Positions 16,663 through 24,794 of a DNA stretch of 64,000 nucleotides are shown here, piece by piece. This DNA is from Actinokineospora fastidiosa (GTDB lineage: Bacteria; Actinomycetota; Actinomycetes; Mycobacteriales; Pseudonocardiaceae). Each line of letters opens with the position of its first letter. Positions within the stretch are counted from its first letter, which is position 1. The position numbers and the translations under genes were made by a program. Location: contig NZ_BMRB01000002.1 in assembly GCF_014648415.1 (NCBI RefSeq), positions 1,509,260 to 1,573,259 of the forward strand, given 5' to 3'. The notes under the pieces are model-generated. The model saw only the letters and a program-made list of their open reading frames with translations, was not told the origin of the DNA and made no database searches.

Positions 16663-17364
16663 GTGTGGAAGCGGGTGATCGTCGCGGTCGCGGTGCTGCT
16701 GGCGGCGGGCTGCCAGTGGCCGCGGGACGCGGAAGGGACGTTGGACCGGGTGCGCGGCGGGGTGCTGCGGGTCGGGGTGGTCGAGGACCCGCCGTGGACC
16801 GTTGTCGACGACCGGGGCGCGGTCGGCGGGGCCGAGGCCGCGCTGGTCGAGCGGCTCGCCGCCGAGCTGGGCGCGCGGGTCGAGTGGACCGAGGGTCCGG
16901 AGTCGACGCTGATCGGCGCGCTCAGCCACCAGGCGCTGGACCTGGTGATCGGCGGGATGACGCGGTCGTCGCCGTGGACCAAGGAGGTCGCGCTGACAGT
17001 GCCGTACTTCACCAGCAAGCGGGTGGTCGCCGTGCCGCTGGCCGCGGACTCGTCGCTGGAGGGCGTGCCGGTCGCGGTCGAGGCGGGGACGCCCGAGGTG
17101 ACGTTCCTGGCCGAGGAGGGCGCGGTGCCGGTCGTCGTCGACGAGGTGCCCGCCGGGGTCCCCGCGGTGGTCCCGGACTGGGCGGTCGATCCGGCGTGCC
17201 AGCGGGCGGTGCTGGAGCTGGGCAGCACCGACCACTCGTTCGCCATGGCGCTGGGCGAGAACGCCTTCCTGGTGAGAGTCGAGGAGTTCCTGCTCGCCCT
17301 GCCGCCCGAGGAGATCCGCGGCCTGCTGGTGCAGGCGCGCGGCGGGACGGGGTGCGGCCGGTGA
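16663..17364 (+). CDS. Solute-binding lipoprotein (SBP_bac_3 family)
   Basis: 233-residue periplasmic-binding-like lipoprotein of the amino-acid/opine family. Lipobox LAAGC, then GVLRVGVVEDPPWT, LDLVIGGMT and TVPYFTSKRVVAVP, which are standard family segments. GTG 16663 is chosen; a TTG at 16630 is possible. No ABC permease or ATPase follows. Instead its stop overlaps the start of a CDF-like transporter gene (GTGA). It may be a binding or sensing partner of that protein, or supply a distant permease. Its start lies 40 bp from the candidate IclR site. Confidence 0.8.
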   Translation: MWKRVIVAVAVLLAAGCQWPRDAEGTLDRVRGGVLRVGVVEDPPWTVVDDRGAVGGAEAALVERLAAELGARVEWTEGPESTLIGALSHQALDLVIGGMTRSSPWTKEVALTVPYFTSKRVVAVPLAADSSLEGVPVAVEAGTPEVTFLAEEGAVPVVVDEVPAGVPAVVPDWAVDPACQRAVLELGSTDHSFAMALGENAFLVRVEEFLLALPPEEIRGLLVQARGGTGCGR

Positions 17365-18314
17365 GGGTCTACGACAAGTTCGAGCTGCCGTCGGACAAGG
17401 CCGAGCTGCACCGCCGCGCCGTGCGGCTGGAGTGGTGGACGCTCGGGTTCTTCACCGTCACGATCGTGCTGGTCGCGCTCGTGCTGGGGCAGTCGCAGGC
17501 GCTGAAGGCGGCCTGGGTGGAGGACATCCTCAGCATGACCCCGCCGCTGGCCTTCCTGATCGCCGCGCGGTTCCGCGACCGCGCGCCGAACAAGGAGCAC
17601 CCCTACGGCTACCACCGCTCGGTCGGCATCGGCTTCCTGGCCGCCGCGCTGGCGCTGCTCGGCCTGGGCGGCTACATCCTGGTCGACTCGGTGGTGCGGC
17701 TGATCGCCCGCGAGCGCGTGCCCATCGGCATGACGGAGCTGTTCGGCGTGACGATGTGGCTGGGCTGGCCGATGATCGCCGTCCTGACCGCGACGATGAT
17801 CCCCGCCGTGGTGCTCGGCCACAAGAAGCTGAAGCTGGCCCGGCAGCTGCACGACAAGGTCCTGCTCGCCGACGCCGGGATGAACCGCGCCGACTGGATG
17901 ACCGCGGGCGCTGCCGTGCTGGGCGTGGTCGGCATCGGCGCGGGCCTGTGGTGGGCCGACGCGGTCGCGGCCTGCCTGATCTCCGCGGACATCGTCCGCG
18001 ACGGCGTCCGCACGACCAAGGCCGCGGTGGCCGACCTGATGGACACCCGCCCGCGCACCGTCGACGGCGAGCCGCACCCGCTCGGCGACCAGCTCACCGC
18101 CATGGCCATGGACGAGCCCTGGGTGGCCGACGCGTGGATCCGGCTGCGCGAGGAGGGGCACGTCTTCGTCGGCGAGCTGCTGGTCGTGCCCACGGCGGAT
18201 GCCGACGACCTGGTCCACCGGGTCGCCGCCCTCGGCGACCGCCTCCGCGCGGCGGACTGGCGCATGCACGACCTGGCCGTGGCGCCGGTCCCGGCGATCC
18301 AACCCGCGGAATGA
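17361..18314 (+). CDS. Cation diffusion facilitator-like transporter
   Basis: 317-residue membrane protein of the cation diffusion facilitator superfamily. Five to six helices are visible (WWTLGFFTVTIVLVALVLG, PLAFLIAARF, GIGFLAAALALLGLGGYILV, WPMIAVLTATMIPAVVLG, WMTAGAAVLGVVGIGAGLW), followed by a cytoplasmic C-terminal domain (HVFVGELLVVPT). The usual metal-site histidines of helices 2 and 5 are replaced (EDILS; NRAD instead of H-x-x-D), so the substrate may not be zinc. Translationally coupled to the binding lipoprotein. Ends at a strong terminator. Confidence 0.8.
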   Translation: MRVYDKFELPSDKAELHRRAVRLEWWTLGFFTVTIVLVALVLGQSQALKAAWVEDILSMTPPLAFLIAARFRDRAPNKEHPYGYHRSVGIGFLAAALALLGLGGYILVDSVVRLIARERVPIGMTELFGVTMWLGWPMIAVLTATMIPAVVLGHKKLKLARQLHDKVLLADAGMNRADWMTAGAAVLGVVGIGAGLWWADAVAACLISADIVRDGVRTTKAAVADLMDTRPRTVDGEPHPLGDQLTAMAMDEPWVADAWIRLREEGHVFVGELLVVPTADADDLVHRVAALGDRLRAADWRMHDLAVAPVPAIQPAE

Positions 18315-18350
18315 CGTGCGTGGGGCGGCCCGAGGACCGCCCCACGCACG
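18315..18350. terminator. Bidirectional hairpin terminator
   Basis: Perfect 14-bp stem CGTGCGTGGGGCGG with an 8-nt loop between the convergent CDF-like and cutinase-like genes, which end at 18314 and 18361. It can serve both strands. There is no long T-run, as is common in high-GC genomes. Confidence 0.85.
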
Positions 18351-18360
18351 ATCGTGACAA

Positions 18361-19224
18361 TTACACCGGGCAGGTGTTGCGGTATTCGACGAAAGTCGAG
18401 TCCTGCGCCGGGCCCGGGCAGACGAACGGGGAATACCGGGTGTCGCTGTCCAGGAAGCGCTTCAGCCAGGGGAGGATGAACCGCATATTCGTGGCCGTGT
18501 AGGAGTTCGTCACGAAGTGGCCGCCGGTCAGCTCGACGTAGGCGTGCTCGTCCGGGCTGGTGAGCGCCGCGTACATCGGCTCGGCGTGCCCGCTGACCGA
18601 GGCGATGGAGTCCGACTGCGCGCCGATGATCATCGTCGCGGCCTCGATCCCGGGGAACCGCTTGGTCATGTGCCACGGCGTGAGGGCGACCGCGGCCTTG
18701 ATCGACGGGCGCTTGTTGGCCGCGGCCAGGGTGCCGCCGCCGCCCATCGAGTGGCCCATGACGGCCAGCCGGGCTGGGTCGACGCGGTCCTTGACCGGCG
18801 AGGACGCGACCAGCCAGTCCAGGGCGGCGATGAGCTGGTCGCCGCGCTGGTCGGGGAAGTCGAACAGCCCGTGGGTCTCCAGGGTGAACACCACGAACCC
18901 GTGCGAGGCCAGCGCCGGGCCGAACCAGGACTGGGTGTACTCGCCCTCGAAGAAGCCGGGGATCACCGCGACGGCGGCGTACGCGCCCTGGCTGGTGTCG
19001 GTCGGGTAGTACAGCGTGCCCTTGTTGAACCCGCGCCCCGACCCGGCGGGCACCGACGTCCGCGCGATGTCGAACGGGCCGGTCTGCGACTTCACCAGCT
19101 GCTCGGTGGGGTCCGGTCCCTTCTGCGGCTGCGCGGCCGAGGCCTGTGGCCCGACCAGGACCACGGCGCCCACCGTCGCGGCGGCCGCGACGGCCGCCCA
19201 CATCGATATCACCTTTCGGCGCAC
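18361..19224 (-). CDS. Secreted cutinase/polyesterase-family alpha/beta hydrolase
   Basis: 287-residue secreted hydrolase with close motif-level resemblance to actinobacterial cutinases and PET hydrolases. Signal peptide to about residue 31. The mature protein begins in the family style (KGPDPTEQLV). Catalytic Ser159 lies in GHSMGGGG, Asp205 in GAQSDSIASV and His236 in ELTGGHFV. Trp184 in TPWH matches the substrate-clamp Trp of PETases, and Cys269-Cys285 would make the C-terminal disulfide. Phe91 (PGFF) replaces the usual oxyanion-side Tyr (PGYT/PGYF). GTG start with GGAGGAG upstream. Natural substrates are probably cutin-like polyesters or lipids. Confidence 0.88.
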   Translation of the reverse strand: MRRKVISMWAAVAAAATVGAVVLVGPQASAAQPQKGPDPTEQLVKSQTGPFDIARTSVPAGSGRGFNKGTLYYPTDTSQGAYAAVAVIPGFFEGEYTQSWFGPALASHGFVVFTLETHGLFDFPDQRGDQLIAALDWLVASSPVKDRVDPARLAVMGHSMGGGGTLAAANKRPSIKAAVALTPWHMTKRFPGIEAATMIIGAQSDSIASVSGHAEPMYAALTSPDEHAYVELTGGHFVTNSYTATNMRFILPWLKRFLDSDTRYSPFVCPGPAQDSTFVEYRNTCPV

Positions 19225-19368
19225 GATCAGACTCCTCCGGATTCAGCAGGGAAATCACTGGCACACGAACGCTAAGTGTTTCACTGCCTGTCCGGATAGG
19301 AGCGCGCGGAAATACCGTCTCCGGATTCCAGTGGGGTCGGACGAAATCGTCAGGGTGGTGAGTGGTTC

Positions 19369-20664
19369 TCAGCGCCAGCCGACGTCGATGCGCCCGCCGC
19401 GCCGCTCGAAGAAGTGCAGCATGTCCAGCCGCACGCCGATGGTGATGTTCTCCCCCGACGCGGCCCGCACCCTCGGTGGCAGCCGGACGGTCAGCTCTGC
19501 GGGCCGCAGGTGGTGGCGGCCCGCGTGCCCGTTCTCCGCCTGCGCGACCTCCGGGCCGCGCTCGGTGCGGGTGATCTTGTCCAGGAACCGGTTGAACAGC
19601 GACTCCGAGGCGCGGGCGTGTCTTCGCGCGGCCGCGGCCGCCGCCCTCGGCCGCACGCCGTCGGGGTCGACGTCGATCTCGGTGGCGCCGATGTCGATGA
19701 ACGCCAGCGACTCGTGGCCGTGGTGCTCCAGGTGCCGGATGCTGCCGCGCAGCGACTGCCCGCGCCGCGGCTCGGCGATCGGGGCCACCGCCTCGGCGCG
19801 CACCCCCACCACGATCGCCTCCCCGTGGTAGTGCGCCAGTTCCCGCGCCCTCGGGTCCGACCACGGCAGGTAGAGCTGCTGCTCGCCGATGCGCAGCGCG
19901 ATGTGGCTGTTGAGGTAGACGTAGACGAACGCCTCCAGCAGCGTGATCCTCGGCGTGCCGAGGAAGGCGGCGACGAACATCGTGGCGGGCTTGTCGTAGA
20001 CCCGGCCCGCGGTGCCGACGTCCTGCAGCACGCCCTGGCTGAGCACGGCGATGCGGTCGGCGAGGGTCAGCGCCTCGGTCTGGTCGTGGGTGACGTAGAC
20101 GGTGGTGACGCCGAGCGAGCGCACCATGCCGGAGATCTCCGCGCGCAGCTCGGCCCGCAAACCGCTGTCGAGATTGGACAGAGGTTCGTCGAGGAGGAAC
20201 AGCCGCGGCTGGCGCACCAGCGCCCGGCCCATCGCCACCCGCTGCCGCTGGCCGCCGGAGAGCTGGTGCGGCCAGCGGTTGAGCAGTTCGCGCACGCCCA
20301 GCGCGCCAGCGGACTCGGCGATGCGCTCGCCCTGGGCCGCCGGGTCCATTCCGGATATGCGCAGCGGGAAGGCGATGTTCTCCCCCGCGCGCATGTGCGG
20401 GTACAGCGCGAAGTTCTGGAACACCATCGCCACCTGCCGCTCCTTCGGCGAGAGGTGGCCCGCGTCCATGCCGTCGAGGTGCACCTCGCCGGACGTCGGC
20501 GTCTCCAGTCCGGCGATGATCCGCAGCAGCGTCGACTTGCCGCAGCCCGACGGGCCGATCAGCACCATCAGCTCCCCGTCGGCGATGTCCAGGTCGACGC
20601 CGTCGAGCGCCACCGCTCCGCCGGGGAACACCTTGGTGATGTCCCGGAGCCCGATTCTGGCCAC
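19369..20664 (-). CDS. Sugar ABC transporter ATPase (MsmK/UgpC-like), extended
   Basis: 431-residue importer ATPase of the MalK/UgpC/MsmK class: Walker A GPSGCGKST, Q loop QNFALYPHM, signature LSGGQRQR, Walker B RLFLLDEPLSNLD, VTHDQTEAL. It is longer than the usual 360-380 residues. The C-terminal regulatory half carries an Ala/Arg/His-rich insertion (about residues 335-390) between TOBE-type segments. No permease or binding protein is adjacent, so it may energise several sugar importers encoded elsewhere, as MsmK does in Streptomyces. The GTG start is chosen at VARIGLRDI. Confidence 0.85.
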   Translation of the reverse strand: MARIGLRDITKVFPGGAVALDGVDLDIADGELMVLIGPSGCGKSTLLRIIAGLETPTSGEVHLDGMDAGHLSPKERQVAMVFQNFALYPHMRAGENIAFPLRISGMDPAAQGERIAESAGALGVRELLNRWPHQLSGGQRQRVAMGRALVRQPRLFLLDEPLSNLDSGLRAELRAEISGMVRSLGVTTVYVTHDQTEALTLADRIAVLSQGVLQDVGTAGRVYDKPATMFVAAFLGTPRITLLEAFVYVYLNSHIALRIGEQQLYLPWSDPRARELAHYHGEAIVVGVRAEAVAPIAEPRRGQSLRGSIRHLEHHGHESLAFIDIGATEIDVDPDGVRPRAAAAAARRHARASESLFNRFLDKITRTERGPEVAQAENGHAGRHHLRPAELTVRLPPRVRAASGENITIGVRLDMLHFFERRGGRIDVGWR

Positions 20665-20814
20665 GTCGCCCCCCGCCTGCCTCGGTGGTTGGGTCTGAAT
20701 CGAAGCACTCTGGCCAATCAACTGTATAGGTCGCAATCACCCGAATGCGCTAAGCACCCTCGGTGTCTCCCCTGGCACCCTGCGCGACTGGGCGCTGAGC
20801 GGCACTGTGGACAG

Positions 20815-21498
20815 TCAGTTCCTGCGCGCCGCCAGCACGAATCCGGTGATGGCGAGCACGACCGCCAGTATCAGCCCGACCGCGATGGCCGTGGCGACGA
20901 ACTCGGGCAATTCGGGGTCGGTGGTGATGTAGGCGATCAGGCCGAGCGCGACGGCCAGGGCGGCGACCGCGACGCCCGCCCACGCCCAGCGCTGCCGGGC
21001 CGAGCGGCCGGGCGCGGGCGGGCAGTGGTCGAGGACGGCGTCCAGCAGGTCCGCGTAGCCCTCGGCGAGACCGTTGAAGCGGACCTTGCGGCGGGTGCCG
21101 CGGAGCGTGAGCGCCACCCACACCTGCGAGCCGAAGTAGTGCGCGACCGGACTGCGCACCTGGCCGAACTGCACGCGCGCGTGGACCACGCTCTCCCACG
21201 GGACGACGATGTCGCGCCGGTCGGTCGCGTACACCAGGCCCTTCTCGTGGACGATCAACCGCTCGTTGGGCAGCATCGCGGCTTTGGCCAGGTGCACGCC
21301 GCCGATCACGAACGCCGACAGCGCGAGCCCGATCGCCCCGCCGAAGGCCTGCCGGGCCGCCGAGGTGTCGTCGTCGCCGCTCAGGCCGACGGCGATGATC
21401 GCGGCGAGCACGCCGAGCACGATCCCCCACCCGCCGATCGCCCTGCGGCGGTCGTTGTCGACGGGATGGACACGCACAACCGGGCCGAGTTCGTGCAT
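20815..21498 (-). CDS. Membrane protein with PH-like domain
   Basis: 227-residue protein. Two N-terminal helices (GWGIVLGVLAAIIAVGL, AIGLALSAFVIGGVHLA) are followed by a soluble beta-rich PH-like segment of about 90 residues (ERLIVHEKGLVYATDRRDIVVPWESV), then two C-terminal helices. Bacterial PH-domain membrane proteins of this shape are uncharacterised. Divergent from the M48 protease with a gap of about 60 bp. No assigned function. Confidence 0.65.
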   Translation of the reverse strand: MHELGPVVRVHPVDNDRRRAIGGWGIVLGVLAAIIAVGLSGDDDTSAARQAFGGAIGLALSAFVIGGVHLAKAAMLPNERLIVHEKGLVYATDRRDIVVPWESVVHARVQFGQVRSPVAHYFGSQVWVALTLRGTRRKVRFNGLAEGYADLLDAVLDHCPPAPGRSARQRWAWAGVAVAALAVALGLIAYITTDPELPEFVATAIAVGLILAVVLAITGFVLAARRN

Positions 21499-21557
21499 CG
21501 CGGGCGCCTCCCCCGGGAGAATGGCCGTTGATCACCGGTCTACCACGGAGGTGCCGC

Positions 21558-23198
21558 GTGGCCGTCGTCCGAGGGTTGATCGCCGTCGCCCTGCTGGTGG
21601 GGTTCTACCTGCTCGTGATCGTCCTGGTGCTGGTCTACGCGGCGCTGGTGGTGGGCGTGCTGATCACCGGCCAGGTCGCCTTCCAGCCCACGGTCCTGCT
21701 GGCCATGATCGGCCTCGGCGTGGTCGTGCTCGCGCTGGTGCGCTCGCTGGTCCGGGTCAGCGACCTGGCCCCGGAGCCCGACGGCGAGGAACTCGCCCGG
21801 CCCGCGCCGCTGTGGGAGCTGGTCGACGAGCTGGCCGGGCTCGTCGGCACCCGCGCGCCGGACGCCATCCGGCTGACCATGGACGCCAACGCGGCCGTGG
21901 TCGAGGAGATCCGCCTGCTCGGGCTCGTCGGCGGCGCCCGCACGCTGGCCGTGGGCAGGCCGCTGCTCGCGGGCCTCACCGCGGGCGAGCTGCGCGCGGT
22001 CATCGCCCACGAGCTGGGCCACTACGCGCGCGGCCACACCCGCCTGGCGGCGCTGACCTACCGCGGCTCGGTCGCCCTGGCCAGGGCCCGGCTGGCCATC
22101 GCCGAGGCGGCGGGCGCCGACCGGATCACCCGGATGTACGCGGGCCTGCCGTTCCGGCTGTTCTCGGCCTACGCCTGGATCTACGACCGGATGACCGTCG
22201 GCCCGCGCCGCCGCCAGGAACTGGCCGCCGACGCCGCCGCGGCCCGCGCGACCGACCCGGGGACCACCGCGGGCGCGCTCCGCTCCGCCGTGCGCACGGG
22301 CGTGGCGTGGGCCGACTTCGAGGCGCGCTTCCTGGCCCCGGCCAGCACGCGCCCGGACGACCCGGTGCCCGCCTTCGCCGCCATGCTCGCCGACCCGGAC
22401 TACCGCGACGCGCTGGCCGCGGCCGAGTTGCCCGACCCCGAGCCCACCTGGCGCGACTCCCACCCCAGCCTGCGCGCCCGGGTCGCGGCGCTGGCCCGGC
22501 TGCCCGCGCGTGCGGTCGAGCCGGACCGCCGCCCGGCGGCCGATCTCGTGCCACCGCCCGTGGCGCGCACCAGGGCGCAGCCGTGGCGGGACTGGGTGGA
22601 CGCCGCGTCCGCCCGGATCGCGGACGAACTGGCCGCTCCCCTGGTGACCGCCCTCGGGCCGGAACCGACGCTGGCGGCCGTGCTGGACCTGCTGGAGTCC
22701 GGTGGGCGCGACCGGATCGCCACCCGCGCAGCGGTCACCGCGGTCATCGGGCGGGCGCTGGTCGACGCCGGGGTGGCGGCGTGGTCGGCGCCGTGGACCC
22801 GGTTGCGGCTGATCGCCCCGGACCCGATCGCCGATCGCCTGGACGCGGCGCTGGAGGACCCGAGCGCGGTCCGCGGGCTGCGCGCCGCTCTCTCTACTGT
22901 GGACATCGACGCCGTCTTGGCCGTGCCGGAGCGGGAGAAGCCGCCGCGGCGGTCGCTGTTCCCGGACGCGCCGGAGGCGTCGATCATGCCGGTCGTGTGG
23001 TTCGTGGCCGTCGTGGCCGTGGTCGCGGTGCTGGTCTCGCTGTCGCAGGAGGACGATGAGCCGGTCGTCCCGGTCCACCGCCCGGTCTTCCCGACGACGT
23101 ATTACGTGCCGCCGCTGCCGCCCTATCAGCCGACGTACCGGGTCCCGACCTTCGACATCCCGCTGCCGCCGCTGGGCGGCATCGTGGTGACCCGCTGA
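21558..23198 (+). CDS. M48 family membrane metallopeptidase
   Basis: 546-residue zinc protease. Two N-terminal helices (residues 1-62) are followed by the zinc motif H151-E-x-x-H155 in IAHELGHYARGH, and by a downstream third-ligand glutamate in RRQELAADAAAA. The centre is long and helical, and a late helix (VVWFVAVVAVVAVLVSL) precedes a proline/tyrosine-rich tail (YVPPLPPYQPTY). GTG 21558 follows ACGGAGG. It is related to HtpX/Ste24-type quality-control proteases, but the tail and second hydrophobic anchor are characteristic of actinobacterial paralogues. Substrate unknown. Confidence 0.85.
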   Translation: MAVVRGLIAVALLVGFYLLVIVLVLVYAALVVGVLITGQVAFQPTVLLAMIGLGVVVLALVRSLVRVSDLAPEPDGEELARPAPLWELVDELAGLVGTRAPDAIRLTMDANAAVVEEIRLLGLVGGARTLAVGRPLLAGLTAGELRAVIAHELGHYARGHTRLAALTYRGSVALARARLAIAEAAGADRITRMYAGLPFRLFSAYAWIYDRMTVGPRRRQELAADAAAARATDPGTTAGALRSAVRTGVAWADFEARFLAPASTRPDDPVPAFAAMLADPDYRDALAAAELPDPEPTWRDSHPSLRARVAALARLPARAVEPDRRPAADLVPPPVARTRAQPWRDWVDAASARIADELAAPLVTALGPEPTLAAVLDLLESGGRDRIATRAAVTAVIGRALVDAGVAAWSAPWTRLRLIAPDPIADRLDAALEDPSAVRGLRAALSTVDIDAVLAVPEREKPPRRSLFPDAPEASIMPVVWFVAVVAVVAVLVSLSQEDDEPVVPVHRPVFPTTYYVPPLPPYQPTYRVPTFDIPLPPLGGIVVTR

Positions 23199-23217
23199 GG
23201 GCCGTGGCCCTCAGCGG
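23192..23217. terminator. Hairpin terminator overlapping the M48 stop codon
   Basis: Perfect 12-bp inverted repeat CCGCTGAGGGCC separated by GT, overlapping the TGA of the M48 gene. It lies between convergent M48 and S8 protease genes, so it probably serves both. Confidence 0.8.
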
Positions 23218-23228
23218 ATCGACTCACG

Positions 23229-24593
23229 TCAGCACGCTCCCAGGTCGGCCCACGTGCTGCCGCTGCCGGGCGCCTGGTTGTAGGAGAAGAACGACTGCAG
23301 CTGCCACAGGTGCCCGTTGTGGCTCACCTGCGCGCCGAAGAAGTAGAACTGCGACGCGCTCCACGCGGGGGCCGAGCACGGCTCCGGGTCCGGGTCGGGA
23401 TCCGGGTCGGGGTCAGTGCCCTCGCCGACGAACAGCAGGTTGTTCGGCGATCCGCTGCCGGGGTTGCCGATCGAGTTCTTCGTGGCCCCGTCCTTCAGCG
23501 CGGTCTGCACCTGCGCGGGCGTCGCGCCCGGGTGTCCGGCCAGGTAGACCGCGGCCGCGCCCGCGACGTGCGGGGCCGCCATCGACGTGCCGCTGATGGT
23601 GTTGGTCGCGGTGTCGCTGGTGTTCCACGGCGCCGTGATGTCCTGGCCGGGCGCGAAGATGTCGCTGCACGAGCCGTAGTTGGAGAACGACGCGCGCGCG
23701 TCCGTCCGGGTGCTCGCGTTGACCGTGATGGCCTCCGGAGTGCGGGCGGGGGTGAAGTTGCAGGCGTTGGCATTGGAGTTGCCCGACGCCAGCGCGTACA
23801 CCACACCGGACGCGATGGAGTTGCGGACGGCGTTCTCCAGGGTCGCGTTGGTGCCCGACGCGCCCAGGCTCATGTTCGCCACCGCGGGCTTCCTGGCGTT
23901 CGCGGTCACCCAGTCCACGCCCGCGGCGACGCCGGACAGCGTGCCCGAGCCCTGGCAGTTGAGGACCTTCACCGCGACCAAGCGCACGCCCTTGGCGACG
24001 CCGTGCGCGGTGCCGCCCACGGTGCCCGCGACGTGGGTGCCGTGGCCGTTGCAGTCGGTGTTGTTGCTGTCGACGGTGTTCGTGCCCCATGTCGCCCGGC
24101 CACCGAAGTCGGCGTGGGTGGTTCGGATGCCCGTGTCGATGATGTACGCGGTCACGCCCGCGCCGTCGTTGGGATAGGTGTAGCTGTTGTCCAGCGGCAG
24201 ATCGCGCTGGTCGATGCGGTCCAGGCCCCACGACGGCGGGTTCGGCTGCGTGCCGGTGGTCCGCACGATCCGGTCCTGTTCGACGTAGGCCACCCTCGGG
24301 TCCGCGGCGGCGCGGCGGGCGTCGGCCTCGGACATCCGGGCGGCGAACCCGGTCAGGGCGCGGCCGTAGGTGTGCGTGACGCGCGCGCTGTGCCGTTCGA
24401 CGACGGTTCGCTTGGCGTCAGCGCTCTTGAGCACGACCAGGTAGCTGCCGGGGATCGCGTCCGGCGATCCGGCGCCCAGGATCTGGCCCTGGGCCGCGGT
24501 CGCGGACGGCACGACCGCGACGGTTAACGCCCCGGCGGACAGCACGGCCACGAGGCCGCGCAGGATTGAGCGGTGCAAGGGGTCCTCCTTCAC
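23229..24593 (-). CDS. Secreted S8 serine protease with chitin-binding domain
   Basis: 454-residue proteinase-K-like subtilase. Signal peptide to about 34, inhibitor-I9 propeptide about 48-110, then the catalytic domain with Asp153 (IIDTGI), His184 (NGHGTHVAG), oxyanion Asn272 and Ser337 (GTSMAAPHVAG). An Asp-Pro repeat linker (DPDPDPDPEP) joins a C-terminal CBM5/12-like domain (residues 406-454, APAWSASQFYFFGAQVSHNG) that usually binds chitin. An in-frame TTA codon at 24525-24527 (Leu23, in the signal peptide) suggests developmental control. It may degrade protein embedded in fungal or insect walls. Confidence 0.92.
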   Translation of the reverse strand: MKEDPLHRSILRGLVAVLSAGALTVAVVPSATAAQGQILGAGSPDAIPGSYLVVLKSADAKRTVVERHSARVTHTYGRALTGFAARMSEADARRAAADPRVAYVEQDRIVRTTGTQPNPPSWGLDRIDQRDLPLDNSYTYPNDGAGVTAYIIDTGIRTTHADFGGRATWGTNTVDSNNTDCNGHGTHVAGTVGGTAHGVAKGVRLVAVKVLNCQGSGTLSGVAAGVDWVTANARKPAVANMSLGASGTNATLENAVRNSIASGVVYALASGNSNANACNFTPARTPEAITVNASTRTDARASFSNYGSCSDIFAPGQDITAPWNTSDTATNTISGTSMAAPHVAGAAAVYLAGHPGATPAQVQTALKDGATKNSIGNPGSGSPNNLLFVGEGTDPDPDPDPDPEPCSAPAWSASQFYFFGAQVSHNGHLWQLQSFFSYNQAPGSGSTWADLGAC

Positions 24594-24794
24594 GAGCAGG
24601 GGACGCCCCGGTGCCCGCCCTCACCAGGGCACCGGAGCGCGGAACGAGGTCCTTGCAGTCAAGTCGATGCGAGAAGTCTTCACTAGTGGTTAGCCGGAAA
24701 ATCCGTCCAATCGGACCAGCAGCACAAAACCTGGTGAACAACTTGTCACGCGCGCTCGTAGGTTTGACCCCCGTGCTGCGCCTACGCTCGCCGC

